A stretch of DNA of 64,000 nt. It comes from Ruminococcus sp. Lineage in GTDB: Bacteria > Bacillota > Clostridia > Oscillospirales > Ruminococcaceae. The notes beneath the pieces are model-generated. The model was not told where the DNA came from and ran no database searches. It saw only the letters and a list, made by a program, of their open reading frames with translations. Location: the NCBI GenBank assembly GCA_021770655.1, contig JAETQO010000004.1, forward strand, positions 50,287-114,286, in the 5' to 3' direction. This document shows, one piece after another, positions 25,232 to 34,445 of the stretch (position 1 is the stretch's first letter; each line of letters opens with the position of its first letter). The translations under genes and the position numbers were made by a program.

Positions 25232-26311
25232 ATGTTTGAAAAGTTAAAAGCGCTGGAAGATAAATTCAACGAAATAAATGAAAAGCTTATGCAGCCGGAT
25301 ACGGTCAACGATCAACAGCTTTATACAAGTCTGATGAAGGAATACAAAACGCTTACGCCTATCGTCGAAAAATTCGGCGAATACAAAAAAGCCAAGGACG
25401 CTAACGACGAGGCTCTTGAACTTTTGGACGCAGGCGGAATGGATAAGGATTTCAAGGAAATGGTTCAGACTCAGCTTGAAGAGTCAAAGGAAGAAATGAC
25501 TGAGCTTGAAGATGAACTGAAACTTTTACTTCTGCCGAAAGACCCGAATGACGAGAGAAACGTTATCATCGAGATCAGAGGCGGGGCAGGCGGCGAGGAA
25601 GCCGCTCTCTTTGCAGGCTCGCTGTACAGAATGTACTCTATGTATGCGGCTCAGAAAGGCTGGAACATCGAAGTTATGAACGCTAATGAAACAGAGCTTG
25701 GCGGATTTAAGGAAATAACTTTCAGTGTTTCGGGCGACGGCGCATATTCAAGATTCAAGTATGAAAGCGGAGTTCACAGAGTTCAGCGAGTACCGGAGAC
25801 TGAATCTCAAGGTAGAGTTCACACATCTACCGTCACAGTGGCAGTTCTGCCGGAAGCGGACGAGGTTGAGCTTGACCTTAACGAAGAGAAAGACCTGAAG
25901 ATCGACGTTTTCCGTTCATCAGGCGCAGGCGGACAGCATATCAACAAGACCTCGTCTGCGATAAGGATAACGCATATCCCCACCGGTATGGTCGTAGAAT
26001 GCCAGGACGAACGTTCTCAGTTCAAAAATAAAGAGAAGGCGCTTAAAGTTCTGCGTTCAAGACTTCTCGATCAAAAACAGCAGGCTCAGGATAAGGAAAT
26101 TGCCGACAACAGACGTTCACAGGTAGGAACAGGCGACCGCTCGGAGAGGATCAGAACCTACAACTATCCTGAGGGAAGAATTTCCGATCACAGGATCGGT
26201 CTTACTATCTACAGACTTGAACAAGTGCTGAACGGCGCTCTGGACGAAATTATCGACGCTCTCGCTACAGCCGATCAGGCGGCGAAGCTTGCAAATCAGG
26301 AAGAAGAATAA
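25232..26311 (+). CDS. prfA: Peptide chain release factor 1
   Basis: A 359-residue class I release factor recognising UAA and UAG. The peptidyl hydrolysis motif GGQ is in FRSSGAGGQHINKTSSAIR, and the codon-recognition loop region PETESQGRVHTS contains the P-x-T-like tripeptide element of RF1. Full length and uninterrupted. Ribosome-binding site AAGGAG lies about 8 nt before the ATG. It starts a tight operon with tsaC (3-nt gap), coaE, a lytic transglycosylase and an M18 aminopeptidase. Confidence 0.97.
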   Translation: MFEKLKALEDKFNEINEKLMQPDTVNDQQLYTSLMKEYKTLTPIVEKFGEYKKAKDANDEALELLDAGGMDKDFKEMVQTQLEESKEEMTELEDELKLLLLPKDPNDERNVIIEIRGGAGGEEAALFAGSLYRMYSMYAAQKGWNIEVMNANETELGGFKEITFSVSGDGAYSRFKYESGVHRVQRVPETESQGRVHTSTVTVAVLPEADEVELDLNEEKDLKIDVFRSSGAGGQHINKTSSAIRITHIPTGMVVECQDERSQFKNKEKALKVLRSRLLDQKQQAQDKEIADNRRSQVGTGDRSERIRTYNYPEGRISDHRIGLTIYRLEQVLNGALDEIIDALATADQAAKLANQEEE

Positions 26312-26314
26312 ATA

Positions 26315-27337
26315 ATGTTTGACACAAAAATACTCGGCACAGACGAGGACAGTATAAATTATGCCGCCGAACTGCTTAAACGTGGCGAGGTGGTCGGAAT
26401 ACCTACAGAAACGGTTTACGGTCTGGGGGCGAACGCCTTTGACGAAACTGCGGTAAGGAAAATATTTTCCGCAAAGGGACGTCCGGCAGACAATCCCCTT
26501 ATCGTTCATGTTTCCGATACAGAACAGATAAGCGAATTAACGTTAAAAGTTCCGCCTCTTGCTCTTGAATGTGCAAAGCGGTTCTGGCCCGGTCCCCTTA
26601 CTATGATAATGCCGAAATCCAATAGGATACCAACGGTCACCAGCGGCGGACTTGATACTGTAGGCATAAGAATGCCCTCTCACAAAACTGCCAGAGCTAT
26701 AATAAACTCCTGCGGTTTCCCTATCGCCGCACCGTCGGCAAATCTCTCGGGAAGTCCCTCTCCTACTACTGCGCAACACGTTTTTGATGACATGAACGGC
26801 AGGATTCCCGCTATAGTTGACGGCGGTATGTGCGGCGTGGGCGTGGAATCGACTGTTATATCCTTTGAAGGAGAAAACGGCATACGACTCTTGAGACCGG
26901 GTTTTATTTCAGCGGAAGATCTGAAAGAAATAACGCCGAATGTACTTATAGACAAAGGCGTTCTGGAAAAACTGGGAGAAAACGTCAAAGTTCGCTCTCC
27001 CGGAATGAAATACAAGCATTACGCCCCAAAAGCCGATGTTACAATTATCGACGGTACTCTCGATGATTACAGACGCTATGTCAAAGATCACAGCGATTCG
27101 GATACTCTTTGTATGGTTTTTGAAGAAAGCGACTGCAAAGAAATTGATCTGCCCTTCATCTGTTACGGAAAAACCGATGAGAAACAGGCTCGTGAGCTTT
27201 TTGACGCACTGAGGGAGCTTGATAAGAGAGGAGCAAAAAAGGTCTTTGCAAGATGTCCAAACAAAAACGGCGTAGGTCTTGCAGTATACAACCGTCTGCT
27301 TAGAGCGGCAGGCTTTCAGGTGGTGAAACTCAGATGA
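26315..27337 (+). CDS. tsaC: L-threonylcarbamoyladenylate synthase (Sua5/YwlC type)
   Basis: A 340-residue enzyme that makes threonylcarbamoyl-AMP from threonine, bicarbonate and ATP for the t6A37 modification of ANN-decoding tRNAs. An N-terminal YrdC domain (~10-200) carries GIPTETVYGLGANA, KGRPADNPL, RFWPGPLTMIM and APSANLSGSPSPT; a C-terminal Sua5 domain (~215-340) follows the linker with SPGMKYKHYAP. The two-domain length fits Sua5/YwlC rather than short TsaC. It begins 3 nt after prfA and overlaps coaE by 4 nt (ATGA). The prfA-sua5 neighbourhood is common in Firmicutes. Confidence 0.93.
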   Translation: MFDTKILGTDEDSINYAAELLKRGEVVGIPTETVYGLGANAFDETAVRKIFSAKGRPADNPLIVHVSDTEQISELTLKVPPLALECAKRFWPGPLTMIMPKSNRIPTVTSGGLDTVGIRMPSHKTARAIINSCGFPIAAPSANLSGSPSPTTAQHVFDDMNGRIPAIVDGGMCGVGVESTVISFEGENGIRLLRPGFISAEDLKEITPNVLIDKGVLEKLGENVKVRSPGMKYKHYAPKADVTIIDGTLDDYRRYVKDHSDSDTLCMVFEESDCKEIDLPFICYGKTDEKQARELFDALRELDKRGAKKVFARCPNKNGVGLAVYNRLLRAAGFQVVKLR

Positions 27338-27945
27338 AAGCTATCATTGGTCTTACAGGACAAAGCGGTGCAGGAAAAACCACAGTTTCAAAAGCTTTCG
27401 AGCAAAGCGGTTTTACGGTCATAAACTGTGATATGATAGCTCGGAAAGTAACGGAGGCGGGCAGTTTATGCTGTAAAAAGCTTTCGGAAATTTTTCCGGA
27501 GTGTTTCAGCAATGACCTTGTTCTTGACAGGCGGAAAATGGCTGAGATCGTTTTTTCGGACAAAGACAAGCTTGAAAAACTTAATCAGACTATCTATCCG
27601 TTTATTAACGACATGATAAAAGAAAAGCTGAACGAAGCGGAAAAGCTTTCGGAATTTGCTCTTCTTGACGCGCCGACTCTCTTTGAAGCGGGAGCGGATA
27701 AGCTATGCGACAGGATAGTAAGCGTTATTGCCGATGAGAAAACCAGATTAATGCGCATCATTTCAAGGGACGGCATTTCAGAGGAGCTTGCAAAGAAACG
27801 TTTTAATTCACAGCATACGACAGAATTTTTCAGGCAGCATTCTGATTATGTAATAGAAAACAACGGCGATTTATCTGCTGTAACGGATAAAACCGCCGAG
27901 GTTATAAATAATATAAAGGAAAGGTATAATGGCGGCAAAGGGTAA
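27334..27945 (+). CDS. coaE: Dephospho-CoA kinase
   Basis: A 203-residue P-loop kinase catalysing the last step of coenzyme A synthesis, phosphorylation of the ribose 3'-OH of dephospho-CoA. Walker A is GLTGQSGAGKTTVS; the substrate-binding INCDMIARKV and LLDAPTLFEAGADKLCD match the family (LLxEAGxxxxxD). Start overlaps tsaC by 4 nt, and its 3' end overlaps the following transglycosylase gene by 17 nt. Cytosolic. Confidence 0.92.
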   Translation: MKAIIGLTGQSGAGKTTVSKAFEQSGFTVINCDMIARKVTEAGSLCCKKLSEIFPECFSNDLVLDRRKMAEIVFSDKDKLEKLNQTIYPFINDMIKEKLNEAEKLSEFALLDAPTLFEAGADKLCDRIVSVIADEKTRLMRIISRDGISEELAKKRFNSQHTTEFFRQHSDYVIENNGDLSAVTDKTAEVINNIKERYNGGKG

Positions 27946-28579
27946 AAAGAAAAGAAAAAAGAAAATAAACAAACGCCCTGTTATCGTGGCTGTTGTAATA
28001 CTTCTGGCGGCGATAGGTTGGCTTGGCTATCTTTATCACGAGCAGATAATCGATAAGGCAAAAGATATTCCCTACTCTTTTTCTTATCCAACTGAGTATG
28101 AGGAATATGTTATCAAGTACTGTAAGAAATACGACTGCGATCCTGTGCTGGTTTTTGCTGTGATAAAAGTCGAAAGCGGATTTGACGAGGACGCTGTGTC
28201 GGAAGTGGGTGCACGGGGGCTTATGCAGCTCATGGAAGACGCTTACGACTGGATAAAATACAGACTGGACGACCAGCGTGAGCACACCTATGACGATATA
28301 TTCGATCCGGAGCTGAACATTCAGTACGGCACTTATTATCTCAGCTATCTGATGAATAAATACGACAGTTCCATTGAACTTTCTGCGGCGGCATATCACT
28401 GCGGAATGGGATTGGTGGACAGCTGGATAGAAGACGGCACTATCGATCCGGAAAACTTTGACGACGCCGATATTCCGGAAGAAAACGACGCCACTTCCAA
28501 TTATGTAAGAAAGATACGCAAGGCATATGACAACTACAAGAAAATTTTAAGCAGTCAAGGAGAAATCGATACTGAATAA
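27929..28579 (+). CDS. Membrane-anchored lytic transglycosylase (SLT fold)
   Basis: A 216-residue protein: a short Lys/Arg-rich cytoplasmic tail, one membrane helix (VIVAVVILLAAIGWLGYLYH, ~15-37), and an extracellular goose-lysozyme-type SLT domain. The catalytic Glu is in VFAVIKVESGFDEDAVS, followed by the family's GARGLMQLMEDAYDW and a C-terminal YVRKIRKAYDNYKK. It would cleave glycan strands with formation of anhydro-MurNAc. The start lies within coaE (AAAGG precedes ATG 27929). Substitution of typical PxT in the LMQLMPxTA motif by LMEDAY is mild. Confidence 0.88.
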   Translation: MAAKGKKKRKKKINKRPVIVAVVILLAAIGWLGYLYHEQIIDKAKDIPYSFSYPTEYEEYVIKYCKKYDCDPVLVFAVIKVESGFDEDAVSEVGARGLMQLMEDAYDWIKYRLDDQREHTYDDIFDPELNIQYGTYYLSYLMNKYDSSIELSAAAYHCGMGLVDSWIEDGTIDPENFDDADIPEENDATSNYVRKIRKAYDNYKKILSSQGEIDTE

Positions 28580-28613
28580 AGACAGATCCATACTGCGTAA
28601 GGAGGAATACTTT

Positions 28614-30023
28614 ATGGACAAGAAAAAAGAAAAATCCGAAGGTGAAAAGCTTGCTGAAAAACTGCTGTCGGATAAGAAAAACGGCGGTTTAAGACTAAGC
28701 GACGAAAAGCTGAAAAAAGCAGATAAATTCTGCGAGGGCTATAAGAGCTTTCTTGACAAGGCGAAAACCGAAAGAGAGGCGGTTATCGAGGCTGTTGCTC
28801 AAGCAGAAAAGGCAGGCTTCACACCGTACGAAAAGGGAAAGAAATATGAAACCGGAGATAAGTTCTATTATGTCAACAGAGGAAAAGCTGTAATACTTAC
28901 AGTTATGGGTACAGACAGTATTGACAAGGGAATAAGACTTGCGGCGGCGCATATAGACTCTCCCCGTCTTGATCTGAAACAGAATCCGCTTTATGAGGAC
29001 AAAGAGCTTTGTCTCTTTAAGACTCATTATTACGGCGGCATAAAGAAATATCAGTGGACGACCATTCCAATGTCTCTGCACGGCGTTATCGTCAAGGCAG
29101 ACGGTGAAAGCGTAACCGTAAACATCGGAGAGGACAAAAACGATCCCGTTTTCTGTGTGACTGATCTTCTTCCTCATCTTGCCGACGCACAGATGAAAAG
29201 ACCCGCGCCACAGCTTGTGAAGGGCGAAGAGCTTAACCTTCTTATCGGCTCAAGACCTTTCAAGGACGACAAGGTTTCAAATAAAGTCAAGCTTAATATT
29301 ATGGCTATTCTCAACGAGAAATACGGTATTGTCGAAGACGATTTTATTTCTGCCGAGCTTGAAGCAGTTCCTCAGTTCAAGGCAAGAGATGTAGGCTTTG
29401 ACAGAAGCATGGTAGGCGCATACGGTCAAGACGACAGAGTGTGCGGTTATACGGCTTTGCAGGCTATCCTTAAATGCAAGGATCCTAAAAAAACCTGCAT
29501 GACCGTTCTTACCGACAAGGAGGAAACAGGAAGCGACGGAAACACCGGACTTAACAGCTCATATCTTCCCTACTTTATTGCGGATCTCGCAAAGACCTAC
29601 GGCTTTGAAGGAAGAAACGTTATCTCAGCGTCCGAATGTCTTTCTGCAGATGTAAATGCGGCTTTCGACCCCACGTTCCCCGAACCGTTTGAGATAAGAA
29701 ACGCATCTCAGATAAATTACGGCGTTGTGGCAACTAAGTTTACCGGCGCAAGAGGAAAATCCGGTACATCAGACGCGTCTGCGGAATTTGTAGGCAGAAT
29801 TAGAAAGCTGTTCGATGAAAACGGAATAGTATGGCAGACCGGCGAACTCGGAAAGGTTGACGGCGGCGGAGGAGGAACCGTTGCTCAGTATATCGCTAAC
29901 CTTGATATGAATGTAATTGACGTAGGCGTTCCCGTACTTTCGATGCACGCTCCGTTTGAAGTAACGTCAAAAATAGATACCTATATGGCTTATAAGGCTT
30001 TCTCGGTATTCTTTGCAGATTAA
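28614..30023 (+). CDS. M18 family aminopeptidase
   Basis: A 469-residue zinc aminopeptidase (aspartyl aminopeptidase/ApeB-LAP4 family). Metal ligands appear in AAHIDSPRLDLK, TDKEETGSDGNTG (catalytic Glu pair), SADVNAAFDP and the C-terminal VLSMHAPFEV. Full-length for the family. GGAGG lies about 9 nt before the ATG; it is the last gene of the prfA operon. The stop codon TAA (30021-30023) lies inside the left terminus of a family I repeat, so the present stop may have been supplied by that insertion. Confidence 0.92.
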   Translation: MDKKKEKSEGEKLAEKLLSDKKNGGLRLSDEKLKKADKFCEGYKSFLDKAKTEREAVIEAVAQAEKAGFTPYEKGKKYETGDKFYYVNRGKAVILTVMGTDSIDKGIRLAAAHIDSPRLDLKQNPLYEDKELCLFKTHYYGGIKKYQWTTIPMSLHGVIVKADGESVTVNIGEDKNDPVFCVTDLLPHLADAQMKRPAPQLVKGEELNLLIGSRPFKDDKVSNKVKLNIMAILNEKYGIVEDDFISAELEAVPQFKARDVGFDRSMVGAYGQDDRVCGYTALQAILKCKDPKKTCMTVLTDKEETGSDGNTGLNSSYLPYFIADLAKTYGFEGRNVISASECLSADVNAAFDPTFPEPFEIRNASQINYGVVATKFTGARGKSGTSDASAEFVGRIRKLFDENGIVWQTGELGKVDGGGGGTVAQYIANLDMNVIDVGVPVLSMHAPFEVTSKIDTYMAYKAFSVFFAD

Positions 30024-30119
30024 GGCAACACCGCACAACTACCGCCTAACGGCTTTGTGCACGTCTAACTTGCCAATTTTCCGTTATCCGCACACAATAG
30101 TTGTGCGATGTTGCCTTAA
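30020..30119. repeat. Family I inverted-repeat element, copy B (full length)
   Basis: A 100-bp element with TTAAGGCAACACCGCACAAC at the left end and its near-exact reverse complement at the right (one mismatch, CACC/CATC). It carries no gene and can fold into a long hairpin. It overlaps the stop codon of the M18 peptidase gene and precedes that gene's terminator. Confidence 0.85.
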
Positions 30120-30134
30120 ATGAATATTTATTTT

Positions 30135-30172
30135 GCCCGCTGTGTGAGCATTTCACACGGCGGGCTTTTTTT
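30135..30172 (+). terminator. Terminator after the M18 peptidase gene
   Basis: GCCCGC-GTGTGA and TCACAC-GCGGGC pair (30135-30165) and are followed by TTTTTTT. Confidence 0.9.
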
Positions 30173-30257
30173 ACTTTTTTGATTATTGTCAATCATTAAA
30201 TGCGACATTTTTTCCAAAGGACATGACTTATAATAATTACAGACAAAGGAGGAGAGC

Positions 30258-31088
30258 ATGAAGATATACATAGATATACTGCTGATAACAAACGGCATTA
30301 TGACCTGCGTTTATCTTGAGGCGTTGTGCAGGATATGCCACAGAACGATCAAGCCGTTTAAGCTTTTTGCGGCCTGCGCTGTCGGAGGATTGTCCTCACT
30401 TATTATAGTAATAGACGGCAGTTCTTATTTTCAGTCGGTGGGTATAATCATTTTAAAGCTTGCCGGAATAGTTCTTACGCTATGCACTGCTTTCAGATTC
30501 CGAAGCTTTTACGAATGGCTTAGATATTTTATGATTTACTGCACGGTCTCAGCGCTGTTCACAGGAGTGACCGTGACAGTATGGCAGCTATCCCGCAGCC
30601 GCATCATTTTTTTCAAAAATCTTACCGTATATTTCAATGTTTCCATTTTAAATCTTGTACTTGCAACTGCGACGGCTTACGGACTGCTGAGTTTATATGA
30701 GATCATAACGCGGAAAAGCTTTAACAAAGCGGCTAAATACGAGGCAATATACGAAAACGGCGGATACATTTTGAAAATCCCCGCAGTTTGCGACAGCGGC
30801 AACAGACTTTGCGACACTTTTACCGGCACTCCTATAGTAGTGTTCTGCTGTGACGAGCTTTATTTTCACTATGATCTTGACAGTGAGAATCCTGAAACAC
30901 TTTGCGGATTCAGACTTATTCCATACAATACTGTAAGCGGCGAGGGCCTTATACACGTTACCGCTAACGGCAAGGTAAGGATAATCGATGACAGGGATAA
31001 TTGTAAAGAGGTAAAATGCTATGTCGGAGTGATAAGATCACAAAACGGTACGTCAAGGGCGATCTTCAATCCGGTACTGATAAGTTGA
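30258..31088 (+). CDS. spoIIGA: Sigma-E processing peptidase SpoIIGA
   Basis: A 276-residue sporulation protease that activates pro-sigma-E in the mother cell after a signal from the forespore. The N-terminal half has five membrane helices (MKIYIDILLITNGIMTC..., ...VLATATAYGLLSLYEII); the C-terminal half is an aspartic protease-like domain with the catalytic motif CDSGNRLCD (D-S-G-N). AAAGGAGGAG lies 4 nt before ATG 30258. A TATAAT -10 box at 30229-30234 lacks a good -35, as expected for a Spo0A-activated promoter. sigE begins 22 nt after its stop, matching the spoIIG operon. Confidence 0.92.
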   Translation: MKIYIDILLITNGIMTCVYLEALCRICHRTIKPFKLFAACAVGGLSSLIIVIDGSSYFQSVGIIILKLAGIVLTLCTAFRFRSFYEWLRYFMIYCTVSALFTGVTVTVWQLSRSRIIFFKNLTVYFNVSILNLVLATATAYGLLSLYEIITRKSFNKAAKYEAIYENGGYILKIPAVCDSGNRLCDTFTGTPIVVFCCDELYFHYDLDSENPETLCGFRLIPYNTVSGEGLIHVTANGKVRIIDDRDNCKEVKCYVGVIRSQNGTSRAIFNPVLIS

Positions 31089-31110
31089 TTATTTAAAAGG
31101 AGTTTGAACA

Positions 31111-31830
31111 ATGGTTATGTTAAAGTCAATCACAATGAAAATAAACAGATTTATGGAAAAGCTTTTTTCCGACGGTCCGGACTGCGTCGATTATCTCAAC
31201 GGCGCCGACTCACTCCCGCCTCCGTTGACAAAAGAGGAAGAGGCAAAAGCCTTTGAACTGCTTGAAACAGACGAAAAAAAGGCAAGGGAATTGCTTATCG
31301 TCCATAATCTGAGATTGGTAGTATACATAGCCAAAAAATTTGAATCCACGGGAGTGGGTATCGAAGACCTCATATCCATTGGTTCTATCGGACTTATCAA
31401 AGCAGTAAAGACATTTTGTCCTACCAAAAACATCAAGCTTGCTACCTATGCCTCAAGATGTATTGAAAACGAAATACTTATGTTTCTCCGCAAGTCCTCA
31501 CAATATAAGAATGATATCTCGATTGACGAACCGCTCAACGTAGATTGGGACGGAAACGAACTTCTGTTGTCGGATATTCTCGGTACGGAAGAAGATACCG
31601 TAAACAAAGGTATTGAAAGCGAAGTTGAAAAACAGCTCCTTCTTGAAGAAATCGAAAAACTTGAACCTCGTGAAAAACAGATAATGAAAATGCGTTTCGG
31701 GCTTTCAAACGGAAAAGAAATGACCCAGAAGCAGGTCGCCGACGCTGTCGGCATTTCTCAGTCTTACATTTCAAGACTTGAAAAAAGGATAATAAAGTCC
31801 ATACGGCAAAACCTTGAAAAAATATGCTGA
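31111..31830 (+). CDS. sigE: RNA polymerase sporulation sigma factor sigma-E (precursor)
   Basis: A 239-residue sigma-70 family protein that directs early mother-cell transcription. The N-terminal ~25 residues ([20 protein letters not shown]) are the hydrophobic pro-sequence removed by SpoIIGA. Region 2 ([41 protein letters not shown]) and region 4 with helix-turn-helix [22 protein letters not shown] are intact. AAAGGAG precedes ATG 31111. sigG is not next to it but about 8 kb away on the opposite strand. Confidence 0.95.
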   Translation: MVMLKSITMKINRFMEKLFSDGPDCVDYLNGADSLPPPLTKEEEAKAFELLETDEKKARELLIVHNLRLVVYIAKKFESTGVGIEDLISIGSIGLIKAVKTFCPTKNIKLATYASRCIENEILMFLRKSSQYKNDISIDEPLNVDWDGNELLLSDILGTEEDTVNKGIESEVEKQLLLEEIEKLEPREKQIMKMRFGLSNGKEMTQKQVADAVGISQSYISRLEKRIIKSIRQNLEKIC

Positions 31831-31925
31831 GGAGACAGAAAGCGATTATCATGTTTTGGTAGGAATAGTCAATGATCCTGCACAGTAAAAATTGAATATT
31901 ACTATCATTCTGAGTTTAAACAAGG

Positions 31926-31969
31926 AGCCGATGGATTTGTGAGATATATCACAGATTCATCGGCTTTTT
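31926..31969 (+). terminator. Terminator after sigE
   Basis: AGCCGATG...TGTGA pairs with TCACA...CATCGGCT, followed by TTTTC. It lies just upstream of two tandem family II repeats. Confidence 0.85.
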
Positions 31970-31971
31970 CT

Positions 31972-32063
31972 AAGGATGCACTGATTAAAGCGAAGCGTAT
32001 CAAATTCAGCCGCGTGAGTTTCATTGTTTGAACGGGGCGAATTTGATTTAATCAGTGCTTCCT
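31972..32063. repeat. Family II inverted-repeat element, copy b
   Basis: A 92-bp element with AAGGATGCACTGATTAAA at the left and TTTAATCAGTGCTTCCTT at the right; the termini are 18-bp inverted repeats with one mismatch. Together with copy c it fills most of the 450-nt gap between sigE and the GT2 gene, which is otherwise AT-rich and featureless apart from the promoter at 32214. Confidence 0.8.
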
Positions 32064-32112
32064 TGGGATGCACTGATTAAAGCGAATTGATTTAATCAGT
32101 GCTTCCCTAAGG
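32064..32112. repeat. Family II inverted-repeat element, copy c (short)
   Basis: A 49-bp element GGGATGCACTGATTAAAGCG...TTTAATCAGTGCTTCCC directly adjoining copy b. It is an internally shortened version with the same termini, giving a head-to-tail tandem pair. Confidence 0.8.
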
Positions 32113-32213
32113 AGCGGAATACAAACAAAGAGATAAATCCAGGCTTTGCATTATTTCTCAATTGCTGTATTTTCCTGCTTATGCGACAAATTGAAAAAAA
32201 TCGCTAAGATTTA

Positions 32214-32242
32214 TTGTAATTTTAAAGCATATGTGCTATACT
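32214..32242 (+). promoter_or_regulatory. Promoter of the GT2-GtrA operon
   Basis: TTGTAA (32214-32219), 17-bp spacer, TATACT (32237-32242), 38 nt before the ATG. Confidence 0.7.
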
Positions 32243-32280
32243 TATAATGTTACTTAAAACAAAGGAAGAGAGGAACAATA

Positions 32281-33330
32281 ATGTCAATTAATAAAATATA
32301 CGTTATTATTCCCGCTTATGAACCGGACGCCAAAATGCTGGATGTTATCAACGGAATCAGGTCACAGACGGATTTTCACTTGATTGTGGTCAATGACGGC
32401 AGTGGCTCGGACAAGACTCCCCTTTTCAAGGAGGCTGAAAAAAGTGCGGTCGTGCTTACTCACCAAGTCAATATGGGAAAGGGAAAGGGCATTAAAACTG
32501 CGCTGGAATACATAGAAAATAATGAGAACGATATTTCAGGCGTCGTTATCGCAGACGCAGACGGACAGCATAAAACTGAGGATATTATCCGAATCGCCGA
32601 GGCTTTGAAAGAACATTCCGATAAGCTTATTATGGGCTGTCGGAAATTCACTGGAGAAATCCCTTTCAGAAGCAAGTTCGGCAATAATGTCACCAAATTT
32701 GTTTTTTCCTTTGCCGCAGGAGTTAAAGTAAGCGACACTCAGACAGGCTTGAGAGGTTTTTCCTCTGAGCTTATCCCGTTTATGCTGAAATTAAGCGGAA
32801 ACAGATATGAGTTTGAAATGAATATGCTGCTTGAATGTGCAAGAGAGGGCATTAAGTTTTTTGAAGTTCCGATTGAAACGGTTTATCTTGAAAACAATGA
32901 ATCCTCTCACTTTAATCCCATAAAGGATTCATGGAGGATATACAGAGATATTCTGAAATTCTCCTGTTCTTCTCTGCTGAGCTTTTGCGTGGACTTTATG
33001 CTATACAGCATTTTCACACTTATAAGCGGAAGCGTGGTTTTTTCCAACATATCCGCCAGAGTAATAAGTTCCTGTTTCAATTTTGGAATGAACAAAAAAT
33101 ACGTTTTCAAAAACAAGGACGGGCTTGCAGAAACCGCAGTAAAATATTTTCTGCTCGCATCATTTATCCTTGCGGCAAACACTGTAATGCTCAAATTATG
33201 CGTAACCTACGTTATACATAATAAATATATCAGTAAGATTCTCATTGAGATCATACTGTTCTTCGTAAGCTGGGCTATTCAGAAAAGCTTCGTTTTCAAG
33301 AAGAAAGGCGGAAAGGAAGGTCTTGATTAA
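32281..33330 (+). CDS. Family 2 glycosyltransferase fused to a GtrA membrane domain
   Basis: A 349-residue two-domain protein. Residues ~1-225 are a dolichyl-phosphate mannose synthase-like GT2 domain (VIIPAYEPDAKML, VVNDGSGSDKT, catalytic DADGQ, GLRGFSSELIPF); residues ~228-345 are a GtrA domain with four membrane helices, ending VSWAIQKSFVFKKKGG. It probably transfers a sugar to undecaprenyl phosphate and helps flip or use the product for surface glycan decoration. TAATG overlap with the next gene couples it to a phosphodiester glycosidase. Confidence 0.9.
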   Translation: MSINKIYVIIPAYEPDAKMLDVINGIRSQTDFHLIVVNDGSGSDKTPLFKEAEKSAVVLTHQVNMGKGKGIKTALEYIENNENDISGVVIADADGQHKTEDIIRIAEALKEHSDKLIMGCRKFTGEIPFRSKFGNNVTKFVFSFAAGVKVSDTQTGLRGFSSELIPFMLKLSGNRYEFEMNMLLECAREGIKFFEVPIETVYLENNESSHFNPIKDSWRIYRDILKFSCSSLLSFCVDFMLYSIFTLISGSVVFSNISARVISSCFNFGMNKKYVFKNKDGLAETAVKYFLLASFILAANTVMLKLCVTYVIHNKYISKILIEIILFFVSWAIQKSFVFKKKGGKEGLD

Positions 33331-34445
33331 TGGCAGAGCCAAAAATAGAAAAACGTATGCCCGTCTGGGCGATGATACTGCTTGACACAGTGTTGACTGC
33401 TGCCGCAATAGGCGTGTTTATGCTTTTCGATTATGTCATGCCACAGGCATCTGAGGTCAAAGGCGAGGTTATCGCCAATGTTGACAGTAATGCGGAGGGC
33501 GTATTTACTCTGCCCGACGATTCTGATAATGCCGCAGGTCAAAGCGCCGATGTTCAGACGGCGGTCACAACTACCGCTCCGCAAAATAAAACGGATACTA
33601 CAACTCTCAGGACAGAACAGACCGAAAGAAGAAACTGGGGCAATCAGGACACAGCCGACTATTTGTCCGACAGCAATGCAGTAAGCAGTATAACAAACGC
33701 TGAGATTCAATCTGAAAAAATCGGCGAGGCAAAAACAGACGAGGCGCAGGTAACGGTATATAAAAAATCAGTAGGCGACGGCAGTGATAGGATCACATAT
33801 TTCGTTGCCGATGTTTACGTCACAAATGCCGGAGTAATCAAGACGGCTTTTGCCGATGGCGTTTTCGGAAAAAACATTAAGGATTCTGTTTACAATATGG
33901 CTGTGGATAACAATGCGATTTTTGCTGTCAACGGCGATTTCTACGGCAACTCAGAAAGAAGTATAGTCATAAGAAACGGCGTGAAATACCGTAATGATGA
34001 CAACGACGCAGACGTATGCGTTCTTTTCACAGACGGAACTGTCAAGACATACTCCCCTGCTGAATATAACGAGGACGAAGTGATTGCTCAGGGTGCATGG
34101 CAGGCATGGAACTTCGGACCCGCTCTGCTTGACGGAAACGGAAACGTGCTTACAACATTCAACACCACGTCATACCTGAACAGCAGTAATCCACGTTCCG
34201 CATTCGGAAGCGTTTCTCCCGGACATTATATTTTTGTTACGGTGGACGGACGTATGGAGGGATACTCCAAGGGCGCAACGCTCAGCGAGCTTGCGGCGAT
34301 AATGTGCGACGAGGGCTGTATGACCGCTTATAACCTTGACGGCGGCAAATCTGCAATGATGTATTTTGACAATCGGATCGTCAACGCTCCCGACGGAGGG
34401 GGACGCGATCTCAGCGACATTATTTATATAGGAGGACAGGAATGA
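33330..34445 (+). CDS. Phosphodiester glycosidase (NAGPA/DUF2233) family protein
   Basis: A 371-residue exported protein. An N-terminal signal anchor (MPVWAMILLDTVLTAAAIGVFMLFDYVMP, ~10-35) is followed by a low-complexity Thr/Ala/Asp linker (~45-125) and the NAGPA domain with DGVFGKNIKDSV, FAVNGDFYGNS, RSAFGSVSPGHYIFVTVDGR and the C-terminal YNLDGGKSAMMYF...GGGRDLSDIIYI. Members hydrolyse sugar-phosphodiester bonds; a role in trimming wall glycopolymers or exopolysaccharide is plausible. Overlaps the neighbours by 1 nt upstream and 4 nt downstream. Confidence 0.88.
   Translation: MAEPKIEKRMPVWAMILLDTVLTAAAIGVFMLFDYVMPQASEVKGEVIANVDSNAEGVFTLPDDSDNAAGQSADVQTAVTTTAPQNKTDTTTLRTEQTERRNWGNQDTADYLSDSNAVSSITNAEIQSEKIGEAKTDEAQVTVYKKSVGDGSDRITYFVADVYVTNAGVIKTAFADGVFGKNIKDSVYNMAVDNNAIFAVNGDFYGNSERSIVIRNGVKYRNDDNDADVCVLFTDGTVKTYSPAEYNEDEVIAQGAWQAWNFGPALLDGNGNVLTTFNTTSYLNSSNPRSAFGSVSPGHYIFVTVDGRMEGYSKGATLSELAAIMCDEGCMTAYNLDGGKSAMMYFDNRIVNAPDGGGRDLSDIIYIGGQE

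Noticed and set aside
30181..30234. Possible Spo0A box (ATGCGACATT) before spoIIGA
   Set aside because: It resembles a 0A box only loosely, and no second box or suitable -35 could be placed with confidence; not listed as a site.
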